From: JACKCP01 sp034007295
Lineage (GTDB): Bacteria; Desulfobacterota; Desulfobacteria; Desulfobacterales; JACKCP01
NCBI GenBank assembly: GCA_034007295.1
Contig: JAVERC010000003.1
Coordinates: 1-64,000, forward strand
Length of the DNA stretch: 64,000 nucleotides
Direction: 5' to 3'
The notes beneath the pieces were generated by a model. That model was given only the letters and a program-made list of their open reading frames with translations. It was not told the origin of the DNA and searched no databases. This document shows positions 45,830 to 54,458 of the stretch, one piece after another. The first letter of the stretch is position 1; every line of letters begins with the position of its first letter. Made by a program: the position numbers and the translations under genes.

Positions 45830-46034
45830 GAAATTTTTTCTTTTGCTGATACGTTTTTATCAGCTGGCAATATCCCCTTATCTTGGAAATAATTGCAGAT
45901 TTTATCCAACCTGCTCTGCCTATTCTTATCAGGCAATAGAAAAATACGGGATAATCAAGGGTTTATTTTTATCAATCAAACGAATACTTAAATGCAATCC
46001 TTTTCACCCTGGAGGTTATGATCCTCTTTTATAA
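45822..46034 (+). CDS. yidD: Membrane protein insertion efficiency factor YidD
   Basis: 70 residues from the ATG at 45822 (MIKKFFLLLIRFYQLAISPY); the frame is open 29 codons further up inside rnpA, but that part has no YidD similarity. GNNCRFYPTCSAYSYQAIEK is the family signature, and PFHPGGYDPL the tail. It aids insertion of inner membrane proteins through YidC. It lies between rnpA and yidC and overlaps the end of rnpA, so it is coupled to it. Confidence 0.94.
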   Translation: MIKKFFLLLIRFYQLAISPYLGNNCRFYPTCSAYSYQAIEKYGIIKGLFLSIKRILKCNPFHPGGYDPLL

Positions 46035-46077
46035 AGGATTGATTTTTTAAAACTTTTTAAAATTTTAATGAGGAAAT

Positions 46078-47757
46078 ATGGAACAGCTTCGTCTTTTACT
46101 CGCTGTAGTTTTGTCTTTTATAGTTTTTTTCGGTTGGAATTATTTTTATTCTAAAAATCAGGTTCAACCTGAAAATACTTCTATTGTCGAATCTATTGAT
46201 AAACCTGAAAATATAGAAAAAATAAATAATAATTCTATTGTTAATAACAATATCAGTTCTGAAGAAAAAACTGATATTATAAGAAGTCTTCCTGTTGATG
46301 AAAAAAAATATATAATTAAAACAGATAATTATATTGCTGAAATATCAAGTATTGGAGCAAAGCTCGAAAGTTTTCAGCTTAAAAATTACAAAGAAAGAAA
46401 CAAGGAAAATTCACCCTATAAAGAAATGATAGACAATGATTTCATGTCTGGGAGTTTTTTTTCTGAACTTAAGTCAGGAACTGGTATTGATTTAAAAAAA
46501 GCCAATTTTTATTCAAAGCAAAATTCAGGAGAAATAAATGTTTCATCGGAAAAATTTGATCTTGTTTTTGAATATCAGACCCAGTCAGGATTAAAGTTAA
46601 GAAAAAAATACATTTTTTATAAAGATTCTTATCTCTTTGACTGTGATATTACTCTAATAAATAATACTGGCAGTTCTTTTTCAAATCAGCTGAGTGTTTC
46701 AATAAATTCTGAAAAGCCAGAAGCAATGCAGATTGGTTTTGTTGGACCTACAGTTTATCAAAATAATAAACTTAATCAGATTAAAATAAAAAATATTGAT
46801 GAAGAGGGGAATTTTAACTCAAAAATCAACTGGGGAGCTTTGGAGTCAGTTTATTTTATAACAGCAGTAGTTCCTAGTTTTGATGAAAGTATTATTTGTG
46901 ATTTTTCAGTTTTAAAAGACAAATATTCAGGTTCTAAAAAAGAATATATTAAAGCAGATTTTATTTCTAATCCTTTTACCCTTCAAAATGGTGAGAAAAA
47001 AATATTTAATTATCATTTTTATGTAGGTCCAAAAAGTATGGATACTTTAAAAGCAGCTGGATTTAATCTTGAGGAATCTGTTGATTTTGGTTTTTTTGAT
47101 TCTATATCCAAGCCATGTTTATGGGTATTGAATTATATTTATAAAGTTATTCCAAATTATGGGATTTCAATAATTATTTTAACCCTTCTTGTTAAAATAA
47201 TTTTCTGGCCTCTTGGAACAAAGAGTGCAAAATCAATGGAGCAGATGAAAAAAATTCAGCCCTTGATGAAGGAAATTAGAGATAAATATAAAAATGACAA
47301 ACAAAAAATGAACCAGGAAGTGATGAATTTATATAAAGTTTATAAAGTAAATCCCCTGAGCGGCTGTTTACCTATTCTGGTTCAAATTCCCATATTTTTT
47401 GGGCTTTACAGAATGTTGTTTAGTGCCATTGAGTTAAGGCATGCACCTTTTATGCTCTGGATTCAGGATTTGTCTGCACCTGACAGACTTTTTGATCTAA
47501 GCTTTGCTATTCCATTTATGAAGGAGCCCTATGGATTGCCTCTTCTTACTATAATAATGGGTGCATCAATGTTTTTACAGCAGAAAATGACTCCGTCTGG
47601 AGGAGATCCTACTCAGGCTAAAATAATGCTTTTTATGCCGATTTTTATTACTGTAATTTTTGTAAATCTTCCTGCAGGACTTGTTCTTTATATGCTTGTT
47701 AACAATATTTTCTCAATGGGACAGCAGTATTATGTATCCCGTTCCCTTTCTAAATGA
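46078..47757 (+). CDS. yidC: Membrane protein insertase YidC
   Basis: 559 residues, the Gram-negative long form. First membrane helix at 5-23, then a periplasmic domain at about 30-350 (LKLRKKYIFYKDSYLFDCDI). The conserved C-terminal core with five helices begins about 355 (NYGISIIILTLLVKIIFWPL) and includes the MKEIRDKYKNDKQKMNQEVM loop and VNPLSGCLPILVQIPIFFGL. It inserts proteins into the inner membrane. A GAGGAAAT ribosome site precedes the ATG. It ends 11 bp before jag. Confidence 0.96.
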   Translation: MEQLRLLLAVVLSFIVFFGWNYFYSKNQVQPENTSIVESIDKPENIEKINNNSIVNNNISSEEKTDIIRSLPVDEKKYIIKTDNYIAEISSIGAKLESFQLKNYKERNKENSPYKEMIDNDFMSGSFFSELKSGTGIDLKKANFYSKQNSGEINVSSEKFDLVFEYQTQSGLKLRKKYIFYKDSYLFDCDITLINNTGSSFSNQLSVSINSEKPEAMQIGFVGPTVYQNNKLNQIKIKNIDEEGNFNSKINWGALESVYFITAVVPSFDESIICDFSVLKDKYSGSKKEYIKADFISNPFTLQNGEKKIFNYHFYVGPKSMDTLKAAGFNLEESVDFGFFDSISKPCLWVLNYIYKVIPNYGISIIILTLLVKIIFWPLGTKSAKSMEQMKKIQPLMKEIRDKYKNDKQKMNQEVMNLYKVYKVNPLSGCLPILVQIPIFFGLYRMLFSAIELRHAPFMLWIQDLSAPDRLFDLSFAIPFMKEPYGLPLLTIIMGASMFLQQKMTPSGGDPTQAKIMLFMPIFITVIFVNLPAGLVLYMLVNNIFSMGQQYYVSRSLSK

Positions 47758-47768
47758 TGGAGGTTTTT

Positions 47769-48707
47769 ATGGCTGTTCATAAAGAATATGAAGGCAAAAA
47801 TGTTGAATCAGCAATTGAAGCTGCTTCAAGAAGTCTTGGTGTTTCGGCTGATAAATTGAATTATGAAGTAATTGAATATGGAAATAGCGGCTTATTTGGT
47901 TTTATTGGTGTAAAAAAGGCAAAGATTAAGGTTAAAGTTTCTTCAGGGGATAGATCTGAAGAAAATGTTAATTCTCTTGTTGATGAAGCTTTTTCATCTG
48001 GAGAAACAAAAAAAAAAAAGAAATCATATTTTTCTAAGCCGGATAAAGAAAAAAAGAAAAAAAATGAGTTTAAAAAAGAAGTTATTGAAGAGAAACAAAA
48101 TAAAAAATCAGAATATGAAGAAAAAAAACAGGATTTAAAAATTGAAGAAGAATCTGTTGTTGAAGATGATGTTTTTGATTCATATGAAGAAGAAAATGAA
48201 TCATTAGCAGTTGAAATTTCTGAAGAGGCAGTAGAAAAAGGACGGGAAGCCCTTGAAAAAATTCTTCCTCTTTTGGCTGAAAGTTTTGAAATTTCCCCGG
48301 AAATTAAGGCAAATGAAGTAATTTATAATTTAAAGGCTGAAAATCCTGGAGTTGTTATTGGTAAAAAAGGTCAAAACCTTGAAGCAATTCAATTTTTAAT
48401 AGATAAAATTGTTAATAAAGTTTCAGAAGGAAGAATCAGGGTTCTTATTGATATTGAGGATTATCTTGAAAGAAGAAAGCAGAATCTTCAATCCATTGCT
48501 CTTAGATATGCTGATAAAGTAAAAAAATCAGGCAAGCCAGCTACGATTGGCCAGCTCTCTGCGTATGAAAGAAGATTTATTCATATAGCACTTAGAGATG
48601 ACAGAAGAGTAAGAACCCAGAGTATGGGTGAAGGTTATTATAGAAAACTTGTTGTTTTTCCATCTAGAAGGCCTAAGGGAAAACGCAGAGTTACAAAAAA
48701 CAATTAA
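47769..48707 (+). CDS. jag: Jag/SpoIIIJ-associated KH-R3H RNA-binding protein
   Basis: 312 residues from the ATG at 47769, which has GGAGG (47759-47763) at correct spacing; the ATGs at 47754 and 47757 lack this. The Jag-N domain is at 1-52 (EGKNVESAIEAASRSLGVSA). A Lys/Glu-rich linker covers about 60-160 and includes a 12-A run at 48008-48019. The KH domain follows, with NPGVVIGKKGQNLEAIQFL, then the R3H segment DYLERRKQNLQSIALRYADK and SAYERRFIHIALRDDRRVRT. It is an RNA-binding protein associated with membrane-protein and envelope functions. Confidence 0.94.
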   Translation: MAVHKEYEGKNVESAIEAASRSLGVSADKLNYEVIEYGNSGLFGFIGVKKAKIKVKVSSGDRSEENVNSLVDEAFSSGETKKKKKSYFSKPDKEKKKKNEFKKEVIEEKQNKKSEYEEKKQDLKIEEESVVEDDVFDSYEEENESLAVEISEEAVEKGREALEKILPLLAESFEISPEIKANEVIYNLKAENPGVVIGKKGQNLEAIQFLIDKIVNKVSEGRIRVLIDIEDYLERRKQNLQSIALRYADKVKKSGKPATIGQLSAYERRFIHIALRDDRRVRTQSMGEGYYRKLVVFPSRRPKGKRRVTKNN

Positions 48708-48713
48708 AGAATT

Positions 48714-48747
48714 GAACCGGAATTTTTGCTCAGGGAAATTCCGGTTC
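48714..48747 (+). repeat. Hairpin between jag and mnmE
   Basis: Perfect 12-bp stem GAACCGGAATTT / AAATTCCGGTTC, ten-base loop, no T-run after it. It ends 12 bases before the mnmE ATG, where a ribosome site would be, so it may limit mnmE translation or act as an inefficient terminator. Confidence 0.6.
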
Positions 48748-48759
48748 CTATAAAATCTA

Positions 48760-50166
48760 ATGATAAATTCCCTCTTAAATTCACATACAATTGCAGCAAT
48801 TTCTACCCCGCCAGGTAACGGCGGAATAGGAATAATTAGAATTTCAGGTCCAGATTCCTTTGATATTGGAATAAATCTTTTTAAGTTAAAATCAAAAAAT
48901 AATTATACAAAATTAAATAAAGATAAACTTAAATATAGATATCTTTATTATGGTGTAATTCATGATTCTGAAAATAATATAAATATTGATGAAGTTTTAA
49001 TTGTTTTTATGAAATCTCCAAATTCATATACTGCTGAAGATGTAGTTGAAATTCAGTCCCATTCAGGCAAATTTGTATTGGACAAAATATTATCTCTTGT
49101 TCTAAATTTCAAAGCTGTTCCTGCAGAACCAGGAGAGTTTACAAAAAGAGCTTTTTTAAACGGAAGAATTGATCTCACAGAAGCTGAAGCTGTTATGGAT
49201 ATAATAAAGTCTTCAAGTGAAGCTTCCCATAAAATTGCCAGAAGCCTTTCTTCCGGAGATTTAAAAAATAAAATTTTAATTATAAGGGATAAATTTGTAG
49301 AAATTGAAGCTTTAATTACAGCTTTGGTAGATTTTCCAGATGATATAGAAGACAATTTTGATAGATTTGTTTTTTTTGAATCTTTAAATGAAATCAAGGA
49401 AGTAGTAAGTACACTGATATTTAATTATGATAATTCCCACCAGGTAAGAGATGGTTACAAAATAGCCATTGCAGGTCCTCCAAATGCAGGCAAATCAAGT
49501 TTATTAAACAGACTGATTTCCAAGGAAAGAGCTATTGTAACTTCTATTCCAGGAACAACAAGAGATATAATTGAAGAATCTTTGAATTTAGATGGGTTTC
49601 CTTTTGTTGTTTCAGACACAGCCGGTATACGAGAAACAGATAATGAAATTGAAAAAATTGGAGTTTCAAGATCATTAGATCTTCTTAAAAATTCTGATCT
49701 TATTATTTTTCTTGTTGATGGAAGTAAATCTTTTGATTTTCAGAACAATGATCTTTTTAATGAAATTAAAAAATTTCCTTATATTTTTGTTGTAAATAAG
49801 ACTGATCTTTTTAGTTCAAATGTTTCACGTGAAACATTTTTATTTAATGATAATAATCCTGTTTTTATTTCAGCATCAAAAAATACAGGGATTGATGAAT
49901 TAAAAAAAAATATTATTGAATATTTTAAAAAAAATTTTACTTCAACAGAATCATATATAGTTCCTAATAAAAGGCAGTTTCATATTTTAAAAAAAATTAA
50001 AATCAATATTGATACAATTTTAAATTTAAGTGATGATTCTTTTGAAATAGAACTTATTTCTTATGATTTGAATAATTGCATTAAATTATGTTCCGAACTT
50101 ATAGGAGAGACTGTTTCACCTGATATTTTAGATAAGGTTTTTGGTGATTTCTGTATTGGAAAATAA
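48760..50166 (+). CDS. mnmE: tRNA modification GTPase MnmE
   Basis: 468 residues. The N-terminal folate-binding domain has TIAAISTPPGNGGIGIIRIS and AEDVVEIQSHSGKFVLDKIL. The central G domain lies near residues 230-380: AGPPNAGKSSLLNRLI (P-loop), IPGTTRDIIEE (G2) and SDTAGIRETDNEIEKIGVSR (G3). The C-terminus is DILDKVFGDFCIGK with the catalytic Cys. With MnmG it modifies U34 of tRNA anticodons; mnmG is not adjacent. A perfect parS site lies in codons 354-359 (NVSRET). Confidence 0.95.
   Translation: MINSLLNSHTIAAISTPPGNGGIGIIRISGPDSFDIGINLFKLKSKNNYTKLNKDKLKYRYLYYGVIHDSENNINIDEVLIVFMKSPNSYTAEDVVEIQSHSGKFVLDKILSLVLNFKAVPAEPGEFTKRAFLNGRIDLTEAEAVMDIIKSSSEASHKIARSLSSGDLKNKILIIRDKFVEIEALITALVDFPDDIEDNFDRFVFFESLNEIKEVVSTLIFNYDNSHQVRDGYKIAIAGPPNAGKSSLLNRLISKERAIVTSIPGTTRDIIEESLNLDGFPFVVSDTAGIRETDNEIEKIGVSRSLDLLKNSDLIIFLVDGSKSFDFQNNDLFNEIKKFPYIFVVNKTDLFSSNVSRETFLFNDNNPVFISASKNTGIDELKKNIIEYFKKNFTSTESYIVPNKRQFHILKKIKINIDTILNLSDDSFEIELISYDLNNCIKLCSELIGETVSPDILDKVFGDFCIGK
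49821..49836. promoter_or_regulatory. parS site inside mnmE
   Basis: TGTTTCACGTGAAACA, the full 16-bp consensus palindrome bound by ParB/Spo0J. It falls inside the mnmE coding region, as parS sites often do in origin-proximal genes. Confidence 0.93.
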
Positions 50167-50255
50167 AATTGATAAATTAAGTTAAAATTGTCTTTTTGTC
50201 CATTTTGCCGTCAAATTTAATATTTTAGACAAGTTAATCATCTTTTTTTAATTAC

Positions 50256-50738
50256 TCAGCAAAAACTGTTGTCAATTATAGAATAAAGAATATTTTTTTT
50301 ATCTGTTTCAAGGTTTAAAAATTTAACACCAAAACCTGGAATAATAACTTTTTTTTCAGGTAAATGTGTGTTTGACCAGACTACTTTTGCATCTAGCCAA
50401 ATATTATTTTTTAAAACAGAGTTAAAATTAATTTGAATATCTTCATTGATATTTATTTTATTTTTACAAATTATGAATGCTCCCATAATACTGATATCTT
50501 TTGTTTCTGCTATAAAAATTTCATTTATTCCATTATTTCTTTTAATTTCAACAGGAAAATTTTTATTTATTCTATCATATTTTCTAATATTTGGAGATGA
50601 ACTTGCCTTGTAATTTCCAATTTTTTTTTCATTTAAATTATCAGATGATTTAGTCTTTTCAATAACTTTAATTATAAACCAGAAAAGAATACCAGTTAAA
50701 AATAATCCACTCATAATTTTAAAAATTAAGGAATCCAT
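50256..50738 (-). CDS. Membrane-anchored PilZ-domain protein
   Basis: 160 residues. One N-terminal membrane helix (about 5-25: FKIMSGLFLTGILFWFIIKV), a short linker, then a PilZ domain with RKYDRINKNFPVEIKRN, DISIMGAFIICK and VVWSNTHLPEKKVIIPGF. The last strand is GVKFLNL. It would sense cyclic di-GMP at the inner membrane. A lone gene, convergent with mnmE. The PilZ domain at 22693 has the same order of motifs but lacks the anchor. Confidence 0.87.
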   Translation of the reverse strand: MDSLIFKIMSGLFLTGILFWFIIKVIEKTKSSDNLNEKKIGNYKASSSPNIRKYDRINKNFPVEIKRNNGINEIFIAETKDISIMGAFIICKNKININEDIQINFNSVLKNNIWLDAKVVWSNTHLPEKKVIIPGFGVKFLNLETDKKNILYSIIDNSFC

Positions 50739-50823
50739 ATTATTTATCTCTTTTTTTGGAATTTAGTTGATTTATCAATTTATCAAAAAAATATTTATTA
50801 TACTATAAATTTTATTTAAAAAT

Positions 50824-50839
50824 TGTTTCACGTGAAACA
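50824..50839. promoter_or_regulatory. Intergenic parS site
   Basis: TGTTTCACGTGAAACA again, extended to a 22-bp palindrome at 50821-50842 (AATT at each outer end). It lies 1003 bp from the copy in mnmE and about 100 bp before the YkgJ-type gene. Confidence 0.93.
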
Positions 50840-50939
50840 ATTAAGAAGCTTGAATAAAGAGAATCTGTTTGATAAAAGCTAGTAGTTGTTATTATTGAAA
50901 ATAAATTTTCTTTTATAAAAATAATTTAAGGAGTAAATT

Positions 50940-51602
50940 TTGGATTTTACAAAATATTTTAAAGCCTATGAAGAACTTGCTGATTCTGTGAATAAAGCAT
51001 TTAGAAAAATAGCAAATGAATTTCCAAATGAAGTGAATTGCAAGCCTGGCTGCTCTGACTGCTGTTATGCGTTATTTGATTTAACTCTAATTGAAGCTGT
51101 GTATATAAGTAAAAAATTTAGAGAAATATATACTGATGATATAAAAAGGCATCAAATAATTGATCGAGCAGCAAAAGCAGACAGAGAAATTTACAGGCTT
51201 AAGAAAAAAGCATTTGATGATCAGAAAAACGGAGCATCAGACATTGAAATAATTGGCAGAATGGCAATGGAAAGAGTAAGATGTCCGCTTTTAAACGAGA
51301 AAAATGAATGTGATCTTTATGAATACAGGCCTTTAAATTGCAGGGTATATGGAGTTCCAACAGAAACAAGCGGTACAAGCCATATATGTGGAAGAACTGG
51401 TTTTATCCAGGGTGAAAAATATCCGACTATAAAAATGGATAAGCTTTATGAATATCTTTATCAGATATCCAATGAAATGGTAAAAAATATGGATACAAAA
51501 TATACCCGTATGGGTGATATGCTTATGCCTGTTTCAATGGCAATTGTTACAGAATTTGATGATAATTATCTTGGAATTGGAACAGAGGAAGAAGATAAAT
51601 AG
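50940..51602 (+). CDS. YkgJ-type CxxC zinc/iron-cluster protein
   Basis: 220 residues from a TTG start at 50940, supported by AAGGAG at 50928-50933 with about 7 bases of spacing. Cys cluster NCKPGCSDCCYALFDL at about residue 34, then RCPLLNEKNECDLYEYRPLN followed by CRVYGVP. This matches the CxxCxxCC/YkgJ pattern. The remainder is helical. Cytoplasmic; metal binding is inferred from the family and the biochemical function is unknown. A related protein is at 8458. It lies alone, with a clear terminator. Confidence 0.85.
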   Translation: MDFTKYFKAYEELADSVNKAFRKIANEFPNEVNCKPGCSDCCYALFDLTLIEAVYISKKFREIYTDDIKRHQIIDRAAKADREIYRLKKKAFDDQKNGASDIEIIGRMAMERVRCPLLNEKNECDLYEYRPLNCRVYGVPTETSGTSHICGRTGFIQGEKYPTIKMDKLYEYLYQISNEMVKNMDTKYTRMGDMLMPVSMAIVTEFDDNYLGIGTEEEDK

Positions 51603-51615
51603 AATTTATTTAATT

Positions 51616-51652
51616 AAAAAAATTGCCGGAAGCTAAACCCCGGCATTTTTTT
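51616..51652. terminator. Bidirectional terminator
   Basis: TGCCGG (51624-51629) pairs with CCGGCA (51640-51645), extended by A-run and T-run flanks. Confidence 0.82.
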
Positions 51653-51657
51653 AAAAT

Positions 51658-52275
51658 TTAGTTTCTAAAAACAAATTTACCGCCAATATGACCAGCTATA
51701 CCTGCTGCAGCAAGCATAATAATATGTAAAATCAGATAAAAGCCGCCGTCAGCTTCTGGAGAAAAACTTTTCCATAAAGCAATAATTGTACTTAGTAAAG
51801 CAACTGTACAAGCGGATAAAATTTTAGCTTTGAAAATATTTGTCATGGCCTTTTTGTATCTGTTTATCCATTCTATGTATCCTGTATAAAGAACAACGGG
51901 CATAAAAATAAAAACAAAACTAATATTATAGTAAGCAGCAGTGATAAGTGATTCATTGTTAAATACTGAGCCTATAATAAGAAGAAAAACAGCAGCAGGA
52001 ATAACACCATTTGGTATATGAACTGAAATTGGATGCAAATGATGATCTAGAATTGCCTGGTCAATTTTTTCTTTTAAAGTATTATTTTTTATATCTTGAG
52101 TTTGAGTATCAGAAAAAGTCTTGTTATCTTCTATTTCAGGTGATTGGTTTTCGTCTGTATTATCATCTTTAATTAAAGTAAAAGCAGATTTATCAGCACC
52201 ACAGACAGGACAAGTATCGGGAGGTTCATCTCCCTTATGAATATATCCGCAGACTCCGCATTCCCATTGTTTCAT
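51658..52275 (-). CDS. Rubredoxin-like domain fused to DUF2231-type membrane protein
   Basis: 205 residues. Residues 1-36 are a rubredoxin-like domain: WECGVCGYIHKGDEPPDTCP then VCGADKSAF, with the two CxxC iron ligands. A linker of about 40 residues follows. Four hydrophobic segments then start at about 85, with HHLHPISVHIPNGVIPAAVF at the N-side. The paired His recall DUF2231 membrane proteins proposed to bind heme. The arrangement suggests electron transfer from a soluble Fe centre to a membrane quinone or heme site. That function is inference. Confidence 0.83.
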   Translation of the reverse strand: MKQWECGVCGYIHKGDEPPDTCPVCGADKSAFTLIKDDNTDENQSPEIEDNKTFSDTQTQDIKNNTLKEKIDQAILDHHLHPISVHIPNGVIPAAVFLLIIGSVFNNESLITAAYYNISFVFIFMPVVLYTGYIEWINRYKKAMTNIFKAKILSACTVALLSTIIALWKSFSPEADGGFYLILHIIMLAAAGIAGHIGGKFVFRN

Positions 52276-52469
52276 TTAGTAAACTCCTTTTATTTATTTT
52301 TTGTTTGGTTAATAAATATAAATTTAAAAATAGAATGAAAATTCTGGTTTTAACCTTATATATATATTATGTTCCAAAAAATATTTTGGAAATTTTTGAA
52401 AAATAAGTGAAAAAAGAACTAATAATTTTTTTAACAATAACAATTTAGAATTCAAAGTAAAAAAAGTAA

Positions 52470-52889
52470 ATGAAAGAAATAATATCTGCTTTTAAGAATA
52501 ATAATATATTTAAAGATTTTAGCAATAATGAACTATGGCAGCTTGCAGGTGAAATGGAAAAAGAAGTTTATGTGTCAGGTGAAAAACTTTTTTTTGCTGA
52601 AGAAAAGGCTTCTAATATCTATATTCTTATTGATGGTCATTTTTTGATTGATCTTCCTGATAAAAGAGCTTTTACCCTTATGAATTCAGGTGATATTATA
52701 GGCACTGAACCATTTCTTGATAAAGACTATTATGTAACAACATGTACTTGTCTTTCAAAAAAGGGTGTCTGTGGGGTTTTGACAGGTAAAACTCTTATTA
52801 ATGTAGAAAAAAGATATGCATCAATCAATTCAAAATTAATAAGGCTAAAAAACGAATTTCTGTCTAAAACAAAATATTTTAAGAGATAA
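52470..52889 (+). CDS. Cyclic nucleotide-binding-like domain protein
   Basis: 139 residues, a single cNMP-binding fold: NIFKDFSNNELWQLAGEMEK (helices), VSGEKLFFAEEKASNIYILI and HFLIDLPDKRAFTLMNSGDI then IGTEPFLDKDYYVTTCTC. There is no HTH DNA-binding domain, so it is a small sensor rather than a Crp/Fnr regulator. It carries three Cys in TTCTCLSKKGVC that could be redox- or metal-active. Ligand unknown. It starts a tight operon: 2 bp to the OadG-like gene and 4 bp on to oadB. Confidence 0.8.
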   Translation: MKEIISAFKNNNIFKDFSNNELWQLAGEMEKEVYVSGEKLFFAEEKASNIYILIDGHFLIDLPDKRAFTLMNSGDIIGTEPFLDKDYYVTTCTCLSKKGVCGVLTGKTLINVEKRYASINSKLIRLKNEFLSKTKYFKR

Positions 52890-52891
52890 AA

Positions 52892-53281
52892 ATGGAAATA
52901 AACCCTTATTTATTTTCGATATATGGATTGTTTATAGTTTTTTCAGGTCTAGCTTTGCTTTCATTTGCTGTTTCTAATATACATAGAGTAATATTTTTTT
53001 TTGAAAATTTAAAACTAGATAATTTTAGAAAAAAGCAAAAAAAAATTTATCTAACTCAAAATATAAGAACAGACGTAAAAAAATTATTTTACCTATCAGA
53101 TAGTGGTAATGGTTTATTTTACCTGCCGGATCTTATAGAAAAAGCATTGATGAAAGGGCAGGAAAATCCATGGATAATAATAGATTTTTTGTTAAAAAAG
53201 AATATTATATGCCCGGATGAAACAGGTAAATTCTTTTGGAATGATAAATCAGATTGTTGGAAACAAATATTTAAAAAGTGA
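52892..53281 (+). CDS. OadG-like small membrane protein
   Basis: 129 residues. One N-terminal membrane segment, residues about 8-30, with YGLFIVFSGLALLSFAVSNI, the pattern of OadG-type gamma subunits of sodium-pumping decarboxylases. The rest is a soluble domain: LFYLPDLIEKALMKGQENPW then IIIDFLLKKNIICPDETGKF, not seen in classic OadG as far as I know. It is placed between the cNMP-domain gene and oadB with gaps of 2 and 4 bp, so it very likely assembles with OadB. Confidence 0.72.
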   Translation: MEINPYLFSIYGLFIVFSGLALLSFAVSNIHRVIFFFENLKLDNFRKKQKKIYLTQNIRTDVKKLFYLSDSGNGLFYLPDLIEKALMKGQENPWIIIDFLLKKNIICPDETGKFFWNDKSDCWKQIFKK

Positions 53282-53285
53282 ATAA

Positions 53286-54422
53286 ATGGAAAATATTTTA
53301 GTTTCTTTTATAGAAAATACAGGCTTTTATTATTTGACATACAAGCATTTTATAATGCTTTTGATAGCATTTTTTTTTCTATATCTCGGTATATTTAAAA
53401 AATATGAGCCTTTACTTTTAGTCCCAATTTCTTTTGGAATGGTAATAGGTAATATCCCTTCTCCTGCATCTATGTCTCTTGGAGTTTATAGTGAGGGAAG
53501 CGTTTTGTATTATCTTTATCAAGGGGTGTCTCAGGGAGTTTATCCGCCTCTGATTTTCATAGGTATTGGTGCAATGGCAGATTTTTCATATATTTTATCG
53601 AGACCTATTCTTATTCTTCTTGGAGCGGCCGCACAAGCAGGGATTTTTATTACTTTTATAGGAGCTTATTTTTTAGGATTTTCTCCTTCTGAATCAGCTG
53701 CTATAGGGATAATAGGCGGAGCAGATGGGCCAACAGCTATCTTTCTTACATCTAAGCTTGCACCTGAGCTGATCGGTCCAATAGCCGTTGCTGCATATTC
53801 ATATATGGCTTTAGTTCCTGTTATTCAACCTCCCATAATGAAGCTTTTAACAAGCAAAAAAGAAAGAATGATTGTTATGAGATCTGATTTCAGGGAAATC
53901 TCTAAAAAGGAAAAAGTAATTTTTCCTGTTGGAGCTCTTGTTTTATGCTGTCTTATAGCTCCTGGGGCCCTTCCTTTACTTGGAATGCTTTTTTTAGGAA
54001 ATATCCTAAAAGAAGCTGAAGTAACAAATAGACTTGCTGAGGCAGCAAAAGGCCCTTTAATCGATATTGTTACAATTTTGCTTGGGATAAGTGTTGGTGC
54101 AAGCACCCAGGCAGATGTTTTTTTAACAGGAAAGTCAGTTTTGATTTTTGTTTTGGGAGTGATTTCTTTTGCAGTTGCCACAATGTGTGGAATTTTGTTT
54201 GCAAAATTAATGAATATGTTTTTAAAAGAAAAGATAAATCCATTGATTGGTGCTGCAGGTGTTTCAGCGGTACCTGACTCTGCAAGAGTTGCACAATTAG
54301 TTGCATCAAAGGAAAATCCGGGTAACTATATACTAATGCATGCAATGGCCCCAAATATTTCTGGCGTAATAGGCTCAGCTATAGCTGCTGGCGTTATGTG
54401 GAGCCTTATTGGTAAATTTTAG
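53286..54422 (+). CDS. oadB: Sodium-translocating decarboxylase, beta subunit
   Basis: 378 residues and about nine hydrophobic segments, standard for OadB/MmdB/GcdB. Signature segments are IGIIGGADGPTAIFLTSKLA, YSYMALVPVIQPPIMKLL, SVGASTQADVFLTGK and AGVSAVPDSARVAQLVASKE. It couples decarboxylation of a carboxybiotinyl subunit to Na+ export across the inner membrane. The carboxyltransferase (alpha) and biotin subunits are not in the window; instead it is preceded by the OadG-like and cNMP-domain genes. Substrate (oxaloacetate, methylmalonyl-CoA or glutaconyl-CoA) cannot be told from the beta subunit. Confidence 0.93.
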   Translation: MENILVSFIENTGFYYLTYKHFIMLLIAFFFLYLGIFKKYEPLLLVPISFGMVIGNIPSPASMSLGVYSEGSVLYYLYQGVSQGVYPPLIFIGIGAMADFSYILSRPILILLGAAAQAGIFITFIGAYFLGFSPSESAAIGIIGGADGPTAIFLTSKLAPELIGPIAVAAYSYMALVPVIQPPIMKLLTSKKERMIVMRSDFREISKKEKVIFPVGALVLCCLIAPGALPLLGMLFLGNILKEAEVTNRLAEAAKGPLIDIVTILLGISVGASTQADVFLTGKSVLIFVLGVISFAVATMCGILFAKLMNMFLKEKINPLIGAAGVSAVPDSARVAQLVASKENPGNYILMHAMAPNISGVIGSAIAAGVMWSLIGKF

Positions 54423-54458
54423 TTTTAGTTAAATTAATTTTTTTATAATCTGAATGAA

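Noticed and set aside
50170..50235. Possible eighth family A copy after mnmE
   Set aside because: Only short matches (AATTGTCTTTTTGTCCATTT, CAAATTTAAT) remain; too diverged to annotate as a copy.
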